Source: Bacillota bacterium (GTDB lineage: Bacteria > Bacillota > Clostridia > DSM-8532). Taken from it: a stretch of 64,000 nt of DNA. Where the stretch lies: assembly GCA_023443745.1 (NCBI GenBank), contig JAEZTB010000033.1, positions 22,452 through 86,451 on the forward strand, given 5' to 3'. A model generated the notes under the pieces. The model did no database searches. It was not told where the DNA came from and saw nothing but the letters and a program-made list of their open reading frames with translations. The position numbers were made by a program, and so were the translations under genes. This document shows, one piece after another, positions 51,962 to 60,179 of the stretch; the first letter of the stretch is position 1; each line of letters starts with the position of its first letter.

Positions 51962-53329
51962 ATGAGCCATAAAAAAGTTATTCTGGGTGTGGCACCCACA
52001 AGAAGGGATTGGGTCACCAACGCCGCCACACTGAAAAACCGTGACCATATCAATGAAGTAACAAAAACCCTCTGTGAAAAATACGACGTGGAGTTTGTAG
52101 GAATTGAGGGATTAAGCTCCGATAATATCATGTCTGATATTGCGACTGCCGACAAAATCATTGAGCATTTCCGTAATAAAAAGGTCAATGCTCTTTTCAT
52201 TCCCCACTGCAACTTCGGCCAGGAGGAGACGGTGCTCCGCCTGACCAGAGCCTTGAAGCTTCCTGTTCTTATTTGGGGAGAGCGTGACAGTGCTCCTGAA
52301 GGCTTCGCGTGGCGGGATACCGATACCCAGTGCGGTCTTTTTGCCGCTGGCAAAGCACTATATCGGGGCGGTGTCCCCTTTACTTATATTGAAAATTCCT
52401 TTACCAACGACGAAGTGTTCCAAAAGGGCTTCAGAGATTTTATCGTGACCTCCCGGATACTTGCCAATCTTAGAAATGTGCGCATTGCACAGATCAGTGT
52501 CCGTCCCCAGCCTTTCCTCAGTGTTATGATTAACGAAAGTGAATTATTGGAACGCTTCGGATTCGAGCTTGTCCCTGTTCCCGCCACCACCATCATCCAA
52601 TCCGCTTTGAGTCTGGCAGAGTCCCCCGATGCACAAAAAATCATTGAAGGCTATCATAAAGCTGGGGTAGACACCAGTAAAATGGATGCCGTAAGCCTTA
52701 GCCGAATGGCAGGATTGCAGCTTGCCATACGACAATTTGCCCATGAAAACAATTGTTCCGCTGTGGTGAGCGAATGCTGGAACATATACGGGCAGGGCCT
52801 TGGCATACGCCCTTGTGCGGTATTCGGTAACCTTTTGGATGAGGGACTTCCGGTTGCATGTGAAAATGATGTCCACGGTGCCATCAGCATGTTGATAGCC
52901 CAGGCCTGCAACAATTATTCAGAGCCCGTATTCCTCGCTGACCTTACCCAACGCCATCCTACTAACGAGAACGCCGAGCTTCTCTGGCATTGCGGACCTT
53001 TCCCCAAAGGCCTCAAGAAGGCTAACGAGCACGCTTTCATCAACGACGGTATGGGACAATGGCCCCTGCACGACGGGGAGCTTACCCTGCTGCGCTTTGA
53101 CGGCTGCCGAGGAAATTATAATCTTTTGGCCGGACTGGCTAAAACAACCGATGGTCCTCAAACAAACGGCAATTATTTATGGGTAGAGGTGGACTCCTGG
53201 CCAAGATGGGAAAAGAAATTGGTCTTAGGCCCTTACATCCACCATGTGGCTTGCGTATACGGGCACCACACCGCTCCCATTGAAGAGGCATGCAAATACA
53301 TAGAGGGCCTCACTTTTGACAAGCCATAG
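51962..53329 (+). CDS. L-fucose/L-arabinose isomerase family protein
   Basis: Protein of 455 residues related to FucI/AraA ketol isomerases. Candidate metal-site segments are VVSECWNIYG, CENDVHGAISML and HHVACVYGHH. The N-terminal half is a two-domain open-sheet fold as in the family. It should convert an aldose to its ketose; the specific sugar is open. The ATG at 51962 has GGAGGA about 9 nt upstream; an in-frame ATG at 51917 overlaps the promoter and was rejected. Confidence 0.88.
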   Translation: MSHKKVILGVAPTRRDWVTNAATLKNRDHINEVTKTLCEKYDVEFVGIEGLSSDNIMSDIATADKIIEHFRNKKVNALFIPHCNFGQEETVLRLTRALKLPVLIWGERDSAPEGFAWRDTDTQCGLFAAGKALYRGGVPFTYIENSFTNDEVFQKGFRDFIVTSRILANLRNVRIAQISVRPQPFLSVMINESELLERFGFELVPVPATTIIQSALSLAESPDAQKIIEGYHKAGVDTSKMDAVSLSRMAGLQLAIRQFAHENNCSAVVSECWNIYGQGLGIRPCAVFGNLLDEGLPVACENDVHGAISMLIAQACNNYSEPVFLADLTQRHPTNENAELLWHCGPFPKGLKKANEHAFINDGMGQWPLHDGELTLLRFDGCRGNYNLLAGLAKTTDGPQTNGNYLWVEVDSWPRWEKKLVLGPYIHHVACVYGHHTAPIEEACKYIEGLTFDKP

Positions 53330-53398
53330 TTTGCATTCCAGGATGCCATTTACTATAATAGTGAGTATCCTGCACATTAATAAGGAAGGACTTTAACA

Positions 53399-54373
53399 AT
53401 GAAAGCTAATCCTTTAATTGTAGGAATCGATGTCCCTTGGTTTGACCAGTTGATTAGACTAAAAAATATGCCCCGGGATAACGAAAGCATGCAGATAGCC
53501 GAAAGCAGCTGTCAGGGCGGCGGCAAGGTTGCAACGGCACTGGTGGCCGCGGCAAGGCAGGGTATTCCCTGCAAGATGATTGCGGTTTTGGGAGACGGTT
53601 CACGCGGACATTTTCTTTTGGAAGACTTCGTGCGCCATGGTATAGATGTGACTGACATATCTGTAAAAAAGGGCTATCAGGAAGGCTTCTCAATTGTTAT
53701 TTCCGACACTGAATCAGGTGGGCGCCGTATTCTCTGGAGTTATGATGACCAAGGAAACGGCTTGACCACAGAAGATATTGAAAATTGTAGCGATACCATT
53801 TCACAAGCCAAATTCCTGCATCTTTGCAGAATGGATGCAGTAGATCGAAAAGCCGCTGAAATTGCCCGTATGGCAGGAACCCAGGTATGCCTTGACGCTG
53901 ATTTCTATTCCCCTGAAATTGTAGAAAGCCTTTATCTGGTGGATATATTAATCGGGTCCGAGGAGTTTTACCACCAGTATTTCCCCTTGGGCGGGGATAT
54001 GAAGGAAAACCTACGCTTTATGATGGCCTCCGGGCCTTCCACCGTTATTTTTACCTTTGGAAAACAGGGCTGCCGGGGTATGGCGGGAGATACCTACTTT
54101 GAAATGCCGGCCTTCCAGAAAAACATAAAGGTTGTAGATACGGTCGGTGCGGGCGATGTCTTCCATGGCGGATATCTGGCAGGGCTATGTAAAGGGCTTG
54201 ATCCCACAGAATCTGCCCGGCTGGCATCAGCCGTTTCTGCTATAAAGTGTACAGGAATCGGCGGTCGGGCAGCCATTCCGGATTATAAAACTGTTACAGA
54301 ATATCTCAACACCGGTTCCTTCCCTGACGATGAAATTCGCCAGCGAATAAAGTACTATAATCGGAATATCTGA
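53399..54373 (+). CDS. PfkB family carbohydrate kinase
   Basis: Ribokinase-like sugar kinase of 324 residues. The N-terminal GGGKVATALVAAARQG motif and the C-terminal anion hole DTVGAGDVFHGGYLAG, with the catalytic aspartate, are present. It would phosphorylate the ketose made by the isomerase, giving the substrate for the aldolase of the other arm. AAGGAAGG precedes the ATG. Confidence 0.93.
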   Translation: MKANPLIVGIDVPWFDQLIRLKNMPRDNESMQIAESSCQGGGKVATALVAAARQGIPCKMIAVLGDGSRGHFLLEDFVRHGIDVTDISVKKGYQEGFSIVISDTESGGRRILWSYDDQGNGLTTEDIENCSDTISQAKFLHLCRMDAVDRKAAEIARMAGTQVCLDADFYSPEIVESLYLVDILIGSEEFYHQYFPLGGDMKENLRFMMASGPSTVIFTFGKQGCRGMAGDTYFEMPAFQKNIKVVDTVGAGDVFHGGYLAGLCKGLDPTESARLASAVSAIKCTGIGGRAAIPDYKTVTEYLNTGSFPDDEIRQRIKYYNRNI

Positions 54374-54405
54374 ACATCACTGGCAGGGTAACTTGGAGAC
54401 ATGCT

Positions 54406-56073
54406 ATGCGTGATCGTTTTTTGGGCCGTTTGACCATTAGGTGGGCATTACTGCTGTTCTTTACCGTTGGCGTCATAATTCCAGTGGTCATTTTTTCGTA
54501 CCTTTTCACCGGTAACCTTAACCGTATTCTCCGGGGAATTGAGTCTGAATCCGCTGAGCTCGCCATAACCAGTAATGTCCATCAATTGGAAACGGTCGTA
54601 GAAAGCATCAGCTATACGGCAGCCTATATCAGCTCAAGCTCCGACGTACTTTCCTATCTAAACACCATGGCCGACGATCCTGAGTCGGCCGATGCCATTT
54701 TTGCCCGAGAGCGCCTTATGGCTTACATACGCAATCTCACAAATGCCACCATGTACTCTCTCAATCCTGAAGTATCCGTTATTACGCGTACAGGTAGAGT
54801 AATCGGCTTTGAAAAAGTCGAACAGCTTTCCTCTGTTCCGGATGTCTTTAACAATAAGCTGCTCGATGAAAACCGGGCTGTCTGGTATAATGTTCTTAAG
54901 CCTGAAACCACCGGAAATCTGGAGGCCACCTGGCCCATACGGGGCTTAGATCAGCAGATCATCGCTCTTTTACATATCAAGGTCCCACAAAAGTGGTTTT
55001 GGGAGAAAATGACCAACCACCCCTTTCTGCAATATAAACAGGAAATCTACAACCGGGATACCCTTATCTGCGTTAATAACAGTTATGTTACAGCTAATCT
55101 GGATAAAGCCACCGTTTTTGAAGAGCAAATTAAAACCTGGGGCATGAAGCTGGTGGTCACTGTTCCCACCAATGTGCTCAATGCCAGGGTAAACAGCCAG
55201 CAAACAATGTTTCTGGGATATTTCCTGATGCTGATTCTGATTCTTTTCCTGATTATAAACGCCATTTCAAATTATATGGGTGTTCCCATCAATATCCTTT
55301 TAGGGCAGATGCACAAGCTGCAGAAGGCTGATTTTTCTCTGACACCTGCTCCAAACAGCTTTAAGGAAATCAATCTGCTCTCGGAAAATCTCAATGAGGT
55401 CTCCGAGTGCATTTATGTCTTGATGGATACTGCTTCAAAGCAGGCTGCCATGAAAGAAAATATGCGGTTTGAGGCTCTTATGGCCCAAATAAACCCCCAT
55501 TTTTTAAACAACACATTGAACAGCATCAAGTGGATATCTTCCATAAATGGCAATAATCTGGCAGCAGACATGTTAAGCAGACTCGGCAACATTCTTCACT
55601 ATTCCTTCAGTAAAAGCGGAGATTTCATCGAGCTTAAGGAAGAGCTCCACATCCTGGACGACTATGTTGCCCTGATGCAGGTACGTTACGGTAACACCAT
55701 CACCTATATCACAGACGTTCCGGAAGAGCTGCTATCCTGCCAGATTCCACGGTTCTGCCTTCAACCCATTTTAGAAAACGCCATTATGCACGGTAATTTT
55801 GCCTTTTCCAAAGGACTCATTACTGTCTCCGCTATAAAAAGCCAAGACCGGTTAATTGTGTCGGTCAAGGACAACGGGGCGGGTATGAACCAGCAGGATG
55901 CAGACCAACTGACCGTTACAAAAACCGAGTCGGTCCACTCTACCGGAATTGGTATCTGGAATATTCAGGAGCGTATTAAACTGCTTTTTGGAAATAATTA
56001 TGGACTAAAGATTACAAGCAGCCCCGATCAGGGCTGTCTTGTAGACATGACGCTGCCTTACAAAACCTCATGA
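54406..56073 (+). CDS. yesM: YesM-type sensor histidine kinase
   Basis: Membrane kinase of 555 residues. Helix one (about 11-32), an extracellular sensor of about 230 residues and helix two (about 265-288) lead to a HAMP-like linker and the kinase core: AQINPHFLNNTLNSIKW (His), PILENAIMHGN (N box), VKDNGAGMNQQ and TGIGIWNIQERIKLLFG. It starts 32 nt after the kinase gene and 13 nt before the response regulator, forming one unit with them. Confidence 0.95.
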   Translation: MRDRFLGRLTIRWALLLFFTVGVIIPVVIFSYLFTGNLNRILRGIESESAELAITSNVHQLETVVESISYTAAYISSSSDVLSYLNTMADDPESADAIFARERLMAYIRNLTNATMYSLNPEVSVITRTGRVIGFEKVEQLSSVPDVFNNKLLDENRAVWYNVLKPETTGNLEATWPIRGLDQQIIALLHIKVPQKWFWEKMTNHPFLQYKQEIYNRDTLICVNNSYVTANLDKATVFEEQIKTWGMKLVVTVPTNVLNARVNSQQTMFLGYFLMLILILFLIINAISNYMGVPINILLGQMHKLQKADFSLTPAPNSFKEINLLSENLNEVSECIYVLMDTASKQAAMKENMRFEALMAQINPHFLNNTLNSIKWISSINGNNLAADMLSRLGNILHYSFSKSGDFIELKEELHILDDYVALMQVRYGNTITYITDVPEELLSCQIPRFCLQPILENAIMHGNFAFSKGLITVSAIKSQDRLIVSVKDNGAGMNQQDADQLTVTKTESVHSTGIGIWNIQERIKLLFGNNYGLKITSSPDQGCLVDMTLPYKTS

Positions 56074-56086
56074 AAGAAGGTGTACC

Positions 56087-57613
56087 ATGGCAACAGTTCT
56101 GATAGTGGAGGATGAATACCTGGTAAGGGTTGGGCTCCGTACCTGCATGGACTGGGAAAGTCAGGGCTTCACCCTTCTGGATGATGCCGTCGACGGCCTG
56201 GATGCTTATCAGAAAATTCATCAGCTAAAGCCCGATATTATGCTGCTGGATTTAAAAATGCCCCGAATGAGCGGTTTTGACCTAATGCAGAAGCTGGAGG
56301 ATGAAGGTATCTTTATTAATATCGTTATCCTAAGCTGCTGTGATGATTTTGAAAGCGTTCGTACGGCTTTGCGCCATAAAGTGGTGGACTATGTCAATAA
56401 GTTGACCATGAACCCCACCGAGCTTTTAAGGGTTTTAAACAAGATTAAAATCCTTCCGTCCTCTCACGGGGTTGCTGAGAAAACGGTTGGCGAGTCTCAT
56501 TGCCCGGATGCATCCATTCTGCTGGATAAAGTAATCAATCAAAACGAATCCCTGGCTCAAGACGAGCGAAAGCTTTTCCCCGGCGGCTTTCTGGCTTGTG
56601 TGATCCTGACCTCGCAAAAGCCAGGCCATATTATGGCTTCAAGTATAAAACTCAATATGTGCCGCCAAATTCTAAAAAGCTGTGGGATGGAAAGTATTAT
56701 CTGTCTGACTGAAGCAGACAATATTTGTATTGTCCTTCCCCAAAATGCCGACAAGGATACGATTGCGGCCGCACTCAAGCTCCATTTGGAGCCAACTCTG
56801 GATGCCCTTTGTTCTATAGGCTTTAGTGTTGAGTATGGCGATTGGTCGGAGCTTAGGAGTCATTACCTCCACGCAAGCCAGATTGCTGACGAGCTTTTTT
56901 GGGACCGTCCCGGAGCTGTGGCTGTTTACACCCGAATGCAGGCTATGGATGCCAATCATAAAGCTTTTTACCAGGAGAATAAAAAAGCGATTTCCTGCAA
57001 TATTTGTGCAAAAAACGCCTCGGGCGTGTTAAAAGAGATTGATGATTTCTTCTACTACTTTTCTCACGCCGACAGTATTCCAAAGGACGAGTTCCTGCAA
57101 TATACCATCGCCATTCTTAAGCTGTTTCAGCCCAATTCCGGAGCTTTGGAAAGTCAGTACTACCATTGCCAGAAAACCATTATAAACGCCCAGAGCGTTT
57201 CTGTGGTTCATCATGAGCTGCTTAATTTCGCCAACATAACCTTTACGGCCAGCTCCGAAAATTCCGACGGGTATTCACCCATTGTTGCCAAGGCCATTGA
57301 ATTTATTATTCAGAATCCTTCCCGATTTGTTCAGCTTACCGAAGCGGCCCGGTATGTCAATGTATCTACCCCCTATCTGAGCCAGCTTTTTAAAAAGGAA
57401 ACCGGCGTCAATTTTGTTACCTATGTTCACAGGTATAAAGTTAATTTGTCTAAGCAGATGCTCAACGATCATATCCGGATTAATGAGATTTGTGATAAGA
57501 TCGGCTTTGATAACGCCAATTACTTTACTCGAATTTTTAAGCGATTTACCGGTGTATCCCCCAAGGAATACCGAAATGATTCAACAGACCCGGAGCAAGG
57601 CAGCACAAAATAG
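56087..57613 (+). CDS. yesN: YesN-type response regulator (receiver + AraC HTH)
   Basis: Transcription factor of 508 residues. Receiver with Asp55 in IMLLDLKMPRMSG and conserved Lys105; the residue after that lysine is Leu instead of the usual Pro. The C-terminus has the AraC double helix-turn-helix (LTEAARYVNVSTPYLSQLFK; INEICDKIGFDNANYFTRIF). It is the partner of the preceding kinase and the likely activator of both arms of the sugar locus. Confidence 0.95.
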   Translation: MATVLIVEDEYLVRVGLRTCMDWESQGFTLLDDAVDGLDAYQKIHQLKPDIMLLDLKMPRMSGFDLMQKLEDEGIFINIVILSCCDDFESVRTALRHKVVDYVNKLTMNPTELLRVLNKIKILPSSHGVAEKTVGESHCPDASILLDKVINQNESLAQDERKLFPGGFLACVILTSQKPGHIMASSIKLNMCRQILKSCGMESIICLTEADNICIVLPQNADKDTIAAALKLHLEPTLDALCSIGFSVEYGDWSELRSHYLHASQIADELFWDRPGAVAVYTRMQAMDANHKAFYQENKKAISCNICAKNASGVLKEIDDFFYYFSHADSIPKDEFLQYTIAILKLFQPNSGALESQYYHCQKTIINAQSVSVVHHELLNFANITFTASSENSDGYSPIVAKAIEFIIQNPSRFVQLTEAARYVNVSTPYLSQLFKKETGVNFVTYVHRYKVNLSKQMLNDHIRINEICDKIGFDNANYFTRIFKRFTGVSPKEYRNDSTDPEQGSTK

Positions 57614-57614
57614 T

Positions 57615-57657
57615 AAAGGTGCTGTCTATAGCCTCACAGCTTTAGGACAGCACCCTT
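57615..57657. terminator. Bidirectional terminator hairpin between convergent genes
   Basis: A 9-bp stem GGTGCTGTC/GACAGCACC with a 19-nt loop, lying directly after the yesN stop codon and 11 nt past the end of the SPFH gene on the other strand. Confidence 0.7.
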
Positions 57658-57667
57658 CTATGGTTAT

Positions 57668-58996
57668 TTACTTTATTACGTCGCACATGTCAAAAACATC
57701 TCCGCATTCAGGACAGAACTTGGGGGGCTTTGCAGGGTCTTCCGGAGTCCAGCCGCATTTATCACATTTATATATCTTTCCCGTGGCATTGGGCTTGCCG
57801 CATTCCTTACAGAACTTACCTGTGTTATCATCACCGCATTCGCATCGCCACGTGTTTGCTGGAGCAGGCTTAGGGGATGCGCAATCTGTACAGAATTTAC
57901 CGGCATTCACTGTCCCGCACTTGCAGGTCCAACTATTAGGATTGGCAGGTGATGCCTGTTGGGGTTGAGCGTTATGTCCCCCCTGCATCTGACCGGCACC
58001 AACACCGCCAAACATATTGCTACCCATATTATTCATCATGCCAACACCCATCATACCGAACATGGCATTGGTTGAGTTACCGCTGTTTTTACCTATTCCC
58101 TCTACCGCATTGGCAAAGGCCTCCGTCATACGGCCTCCCTGCATCGTGCTGTTACTGTAGACCCTACTGGACTGGAATTCCTTGATTTTCCTGGCGCTTT
58201 CCTCGGTGGTGCTCACACTGGCAATGGAAACCTTTGTGACGTTGATACCGTTAACACTGCCCCATGTCTGCCCGAGCTGTTCTCTTACAGCAGCAGAGAT
58301 TTCGGGTACAGAACCGGGCAGCATATCATAGGAAATCTTTTTCATGGCCACATTTGAAAAGGCAGGCTGCAGAGTGCTCAAAAGGTCTGTCTTAAACTGG
58401 CTGTCAATTTCGTCCCGCCTGAATTCATCATCCACATTCCCGCAAAGAGACGAGAAGAATAGCAAAGGATCAACAATCTTATAAACATATTCACCATAGC
58501 ATTTGATATCAACAGTAAACCCGAATTCCGAATCGCGGAAGGGAACGGGGTTTGGTGTTCCAAACTTATTGCCGATTATGTCCTTTTTGTTGATAAAATA
58601 AACACGCTGATCATGGGCGGTGTCTCCACCAAAGGTAAAGCGCTTACCTACCTGCTTGAAGCTTTCAAGAAGGCTCTCGCCAAAGGAGCCATAGAATAGT
58701 GACGGCTCGGTGCTGATATCCATTGTATATTCACCGGGCTCGTCGGTGAAATCCACTATCTTACCCTGGTCGACAATTAGCATGAATTGGCCTTCGTTAA
58801 CCGCTATTTTACTGCCCTTGGTGATGATATTGTCGCTTCCCTTGGTATTAGAGGTTCCGAATCGAGATTGGTTGGTCTTTTTCTGACCCTTTTTTAGGAG
58901 TACATCGGCAGGAAGTGCCTCGCAATAAATAAAATCCAGCCATTGATCTCCCAGACCTGATCTTACTGCTGATGAAATCGCTTTAATTAGCCCCAT
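57668..58996 (-). CDS. SPFH-domain (virion core protein-like) protein with C-terminal zinc ribbons
   Basis: Protein of 442 residues, no signal peptide. An SPFH/band-7-like region (about 40-290) has GQFMLIVDQGKIVDFTDEPG and ARKIKEFQSSRVYS; a Gly/Met/Asn-rich linker follows, then three zinc-ribbon-like motifs (CKCG..CTDC, CECG..CKEC, CDKCG..CPEC). The closest characterised relative known to me is YdjI-type protein, thought to act in membrane stress. It is downstream of the TIM44-like gene on the same strand. Confidence 0.87.
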   Translation of the reverse strand: MGLIKAISSAVRSGLGDQWLDFIYCEALPADVLLKKGQKKTNQSRFGTSNTKGSDNIITKGSKIAVNEGQFMLIVDQGKIVDFTDEPGEYTMDISTEPSLFYGSFGESLLESFKQVGKRFTFGGDTAHDQRVYFINKKDIIGNKFGTPNPVPFRDSEFGFTVDIKCYGEYVYKIVDPLLFFSSLCGNVDDEFRRDEIDSQFKTDLLSTLQPAFSNVAMKKISYDMLPGSVPEISAAVREQLGQTWGSVNGINVTKVSIASVSTTEESARKIKEFQSSRVYSNSTMQGGRMTEAFANAVEGIGKNSGNSTNAMFGMMGVGMMNNMGSNMFGGVGAGQMQGGHNAQPQQASPANPNSWTCKCGTVNAGKFCTDCASPKPAPANTWRCECGDDNTGKFCKECGKPNATGKIYKCDKCGWTPEDPAKPPKFCPECGDVFDMCDVIK

Positions 58997-59085
58997 AATA
59001 CTTCATTCCCTTCTTATAAATAGTAGTACTTTATATTCTAACTTACTCGCTTTAAGTGCTCTTATGCTACGCTACCGCCACAACG

Positions 59086-59970
59086 TCAAATACTATCAAG
59101 GTCACATAGCACCCAATCATGCTGGCCGGTTGTAATCACACTGTTGCAATATTCGCATTCACCGGCCGACGTTATTTGTGTGGGTGCACCGCAATTGGGA
59201 CAATTTGTTGTACTTTTACCTGAATTGACAGTGGTCTTGACACCCAGGCTTCTCATGAATTTGAGATTATAATTGGTAAAGAACTCTCTGTTAATATCCC
59301 CTTTAACAACCTGGCGGGTATCCGCATTAATAATATAGTCATTCATGCGTGTTTCCATATAGACAGTAAGATATTGATATTGGCCGTCCTGGCTATAGTT
59401 GGCTAGGGTTGACTTGTTAATGCAAATTCGTTCAATGACATTAATGGTGTTATTTCTCAGGTACTCGTCCAATTGACTATTATGCTTGTTAAACAGCGCT
59501 TCACTCTCAAAGGGGCGAATGATCTTCCAATCGCGTTTAGTCCAGGCATTCTGAAGGGTTATGAATACTTCTTCTGCCCAGGTTAAGAACTTTTGACTGG
59601 AAAAGTCCGAATCGGTCTCCCTTACCTGCGCTTCTATTGATTGGGTCATGTCTGTTACGCCACTATAGGAAGGGCTGCTTGGAAAGGTGGACGATGTGTT
59701 TGCAGCTCTTGATTTACCGGCCCTGGACCTAGTCCATATGTAAATAGCAGCTATGATCAAAAGGACGGGAATTGAGGTTATTTCCAAATCTCCACCGGAA
59801 CCTCCGGAAGAACTGCTCGAGAAATCCCAGTCTGAACCGGAAGAAGAGCTGCCGCCGGAGTCGTAGCTATTATGGTTGCCGACATCAGCACTGGCCTTAA
59901 GCGGACTGGCCACTGTAAAAAAACTTATTATCATAAAAAGAACCATTATTAGTCTTACTCTTCTATTCAT
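59086..59970 (-). CDS. TIM44-like domain membrane protein with C-terminal zinc ribbon
   Basis: Protein of 294 residues. A secretion signal at the N-terminus (cleavage near LKASA), a Gly/Ser-rich segment, one membrane helix (IPVLLIIAAIYIW, about 67-79), a TIM44-like alpha/beta domain (AEEVFITLQNAWTKRDWKII through INREFFTNYNL), then a zinc ribbon CPNCGAPTQ..CEYC. The role is unknown, but pairing with the SPFH protein suggests an envelope-stress or membrane-organising unit. Confidence 0.83.
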   Translation of the reverse strand: MNRRVRLIMVLFMIISFFTVASPLKASADVGNHNSYDSGGSSSSGSDWDFSSSSSGGSGGDLEITSIPVLLIIAAIYIWTRSRAGKSRAANTSSTFPSSPSYSGVTDMTQSIEAQVRETDSDFSSQKFLTWAEEVFITLQNAWTKRDWKIIRPFESEALFNKHNSQLDEYLRNNTINVIERICINKSTLANYSQDGQYQYLTVYMETRMNDYIINADTRQVVKGDINREFFTNYNLKFMRSLGVKTTVNSGKSTTNCPNCGAPTQITSAGECEYCNSVITTGQHDWVLCDLDSI

Positions 59971-60110
59971 ATGAGAATTCTCCCTTCAAATAACTGCAAA
60001 GAAAAGCTTGGCAAAGTATGGAACAAACGCCGTTATTTCGCATAAATCTATTACATTATATAAAAGTCCGAAACACTCTGCAAGTGCGATAAAAGATTTA
60101 TCCTGAGCAG

Positions 60111-60139
60111 TTGACCTAATACCTGGTATAAAGTACACT
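60111..60139 (+). promoter_or_regulatory. Promoter of the helicase-nuclease gene
   Basis: TTGACC (60111-60116), 17 nt, TACACT (60134-60139). The transcription start would fall near 60146, which supports the TTG start at 60180 rather than the ATG at 60147. Confidence 0.65.
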
Positions 60140-60179
60140 TAGATGAGTGAACATATGTTCTGCAAGAAGGAGTGCGACC

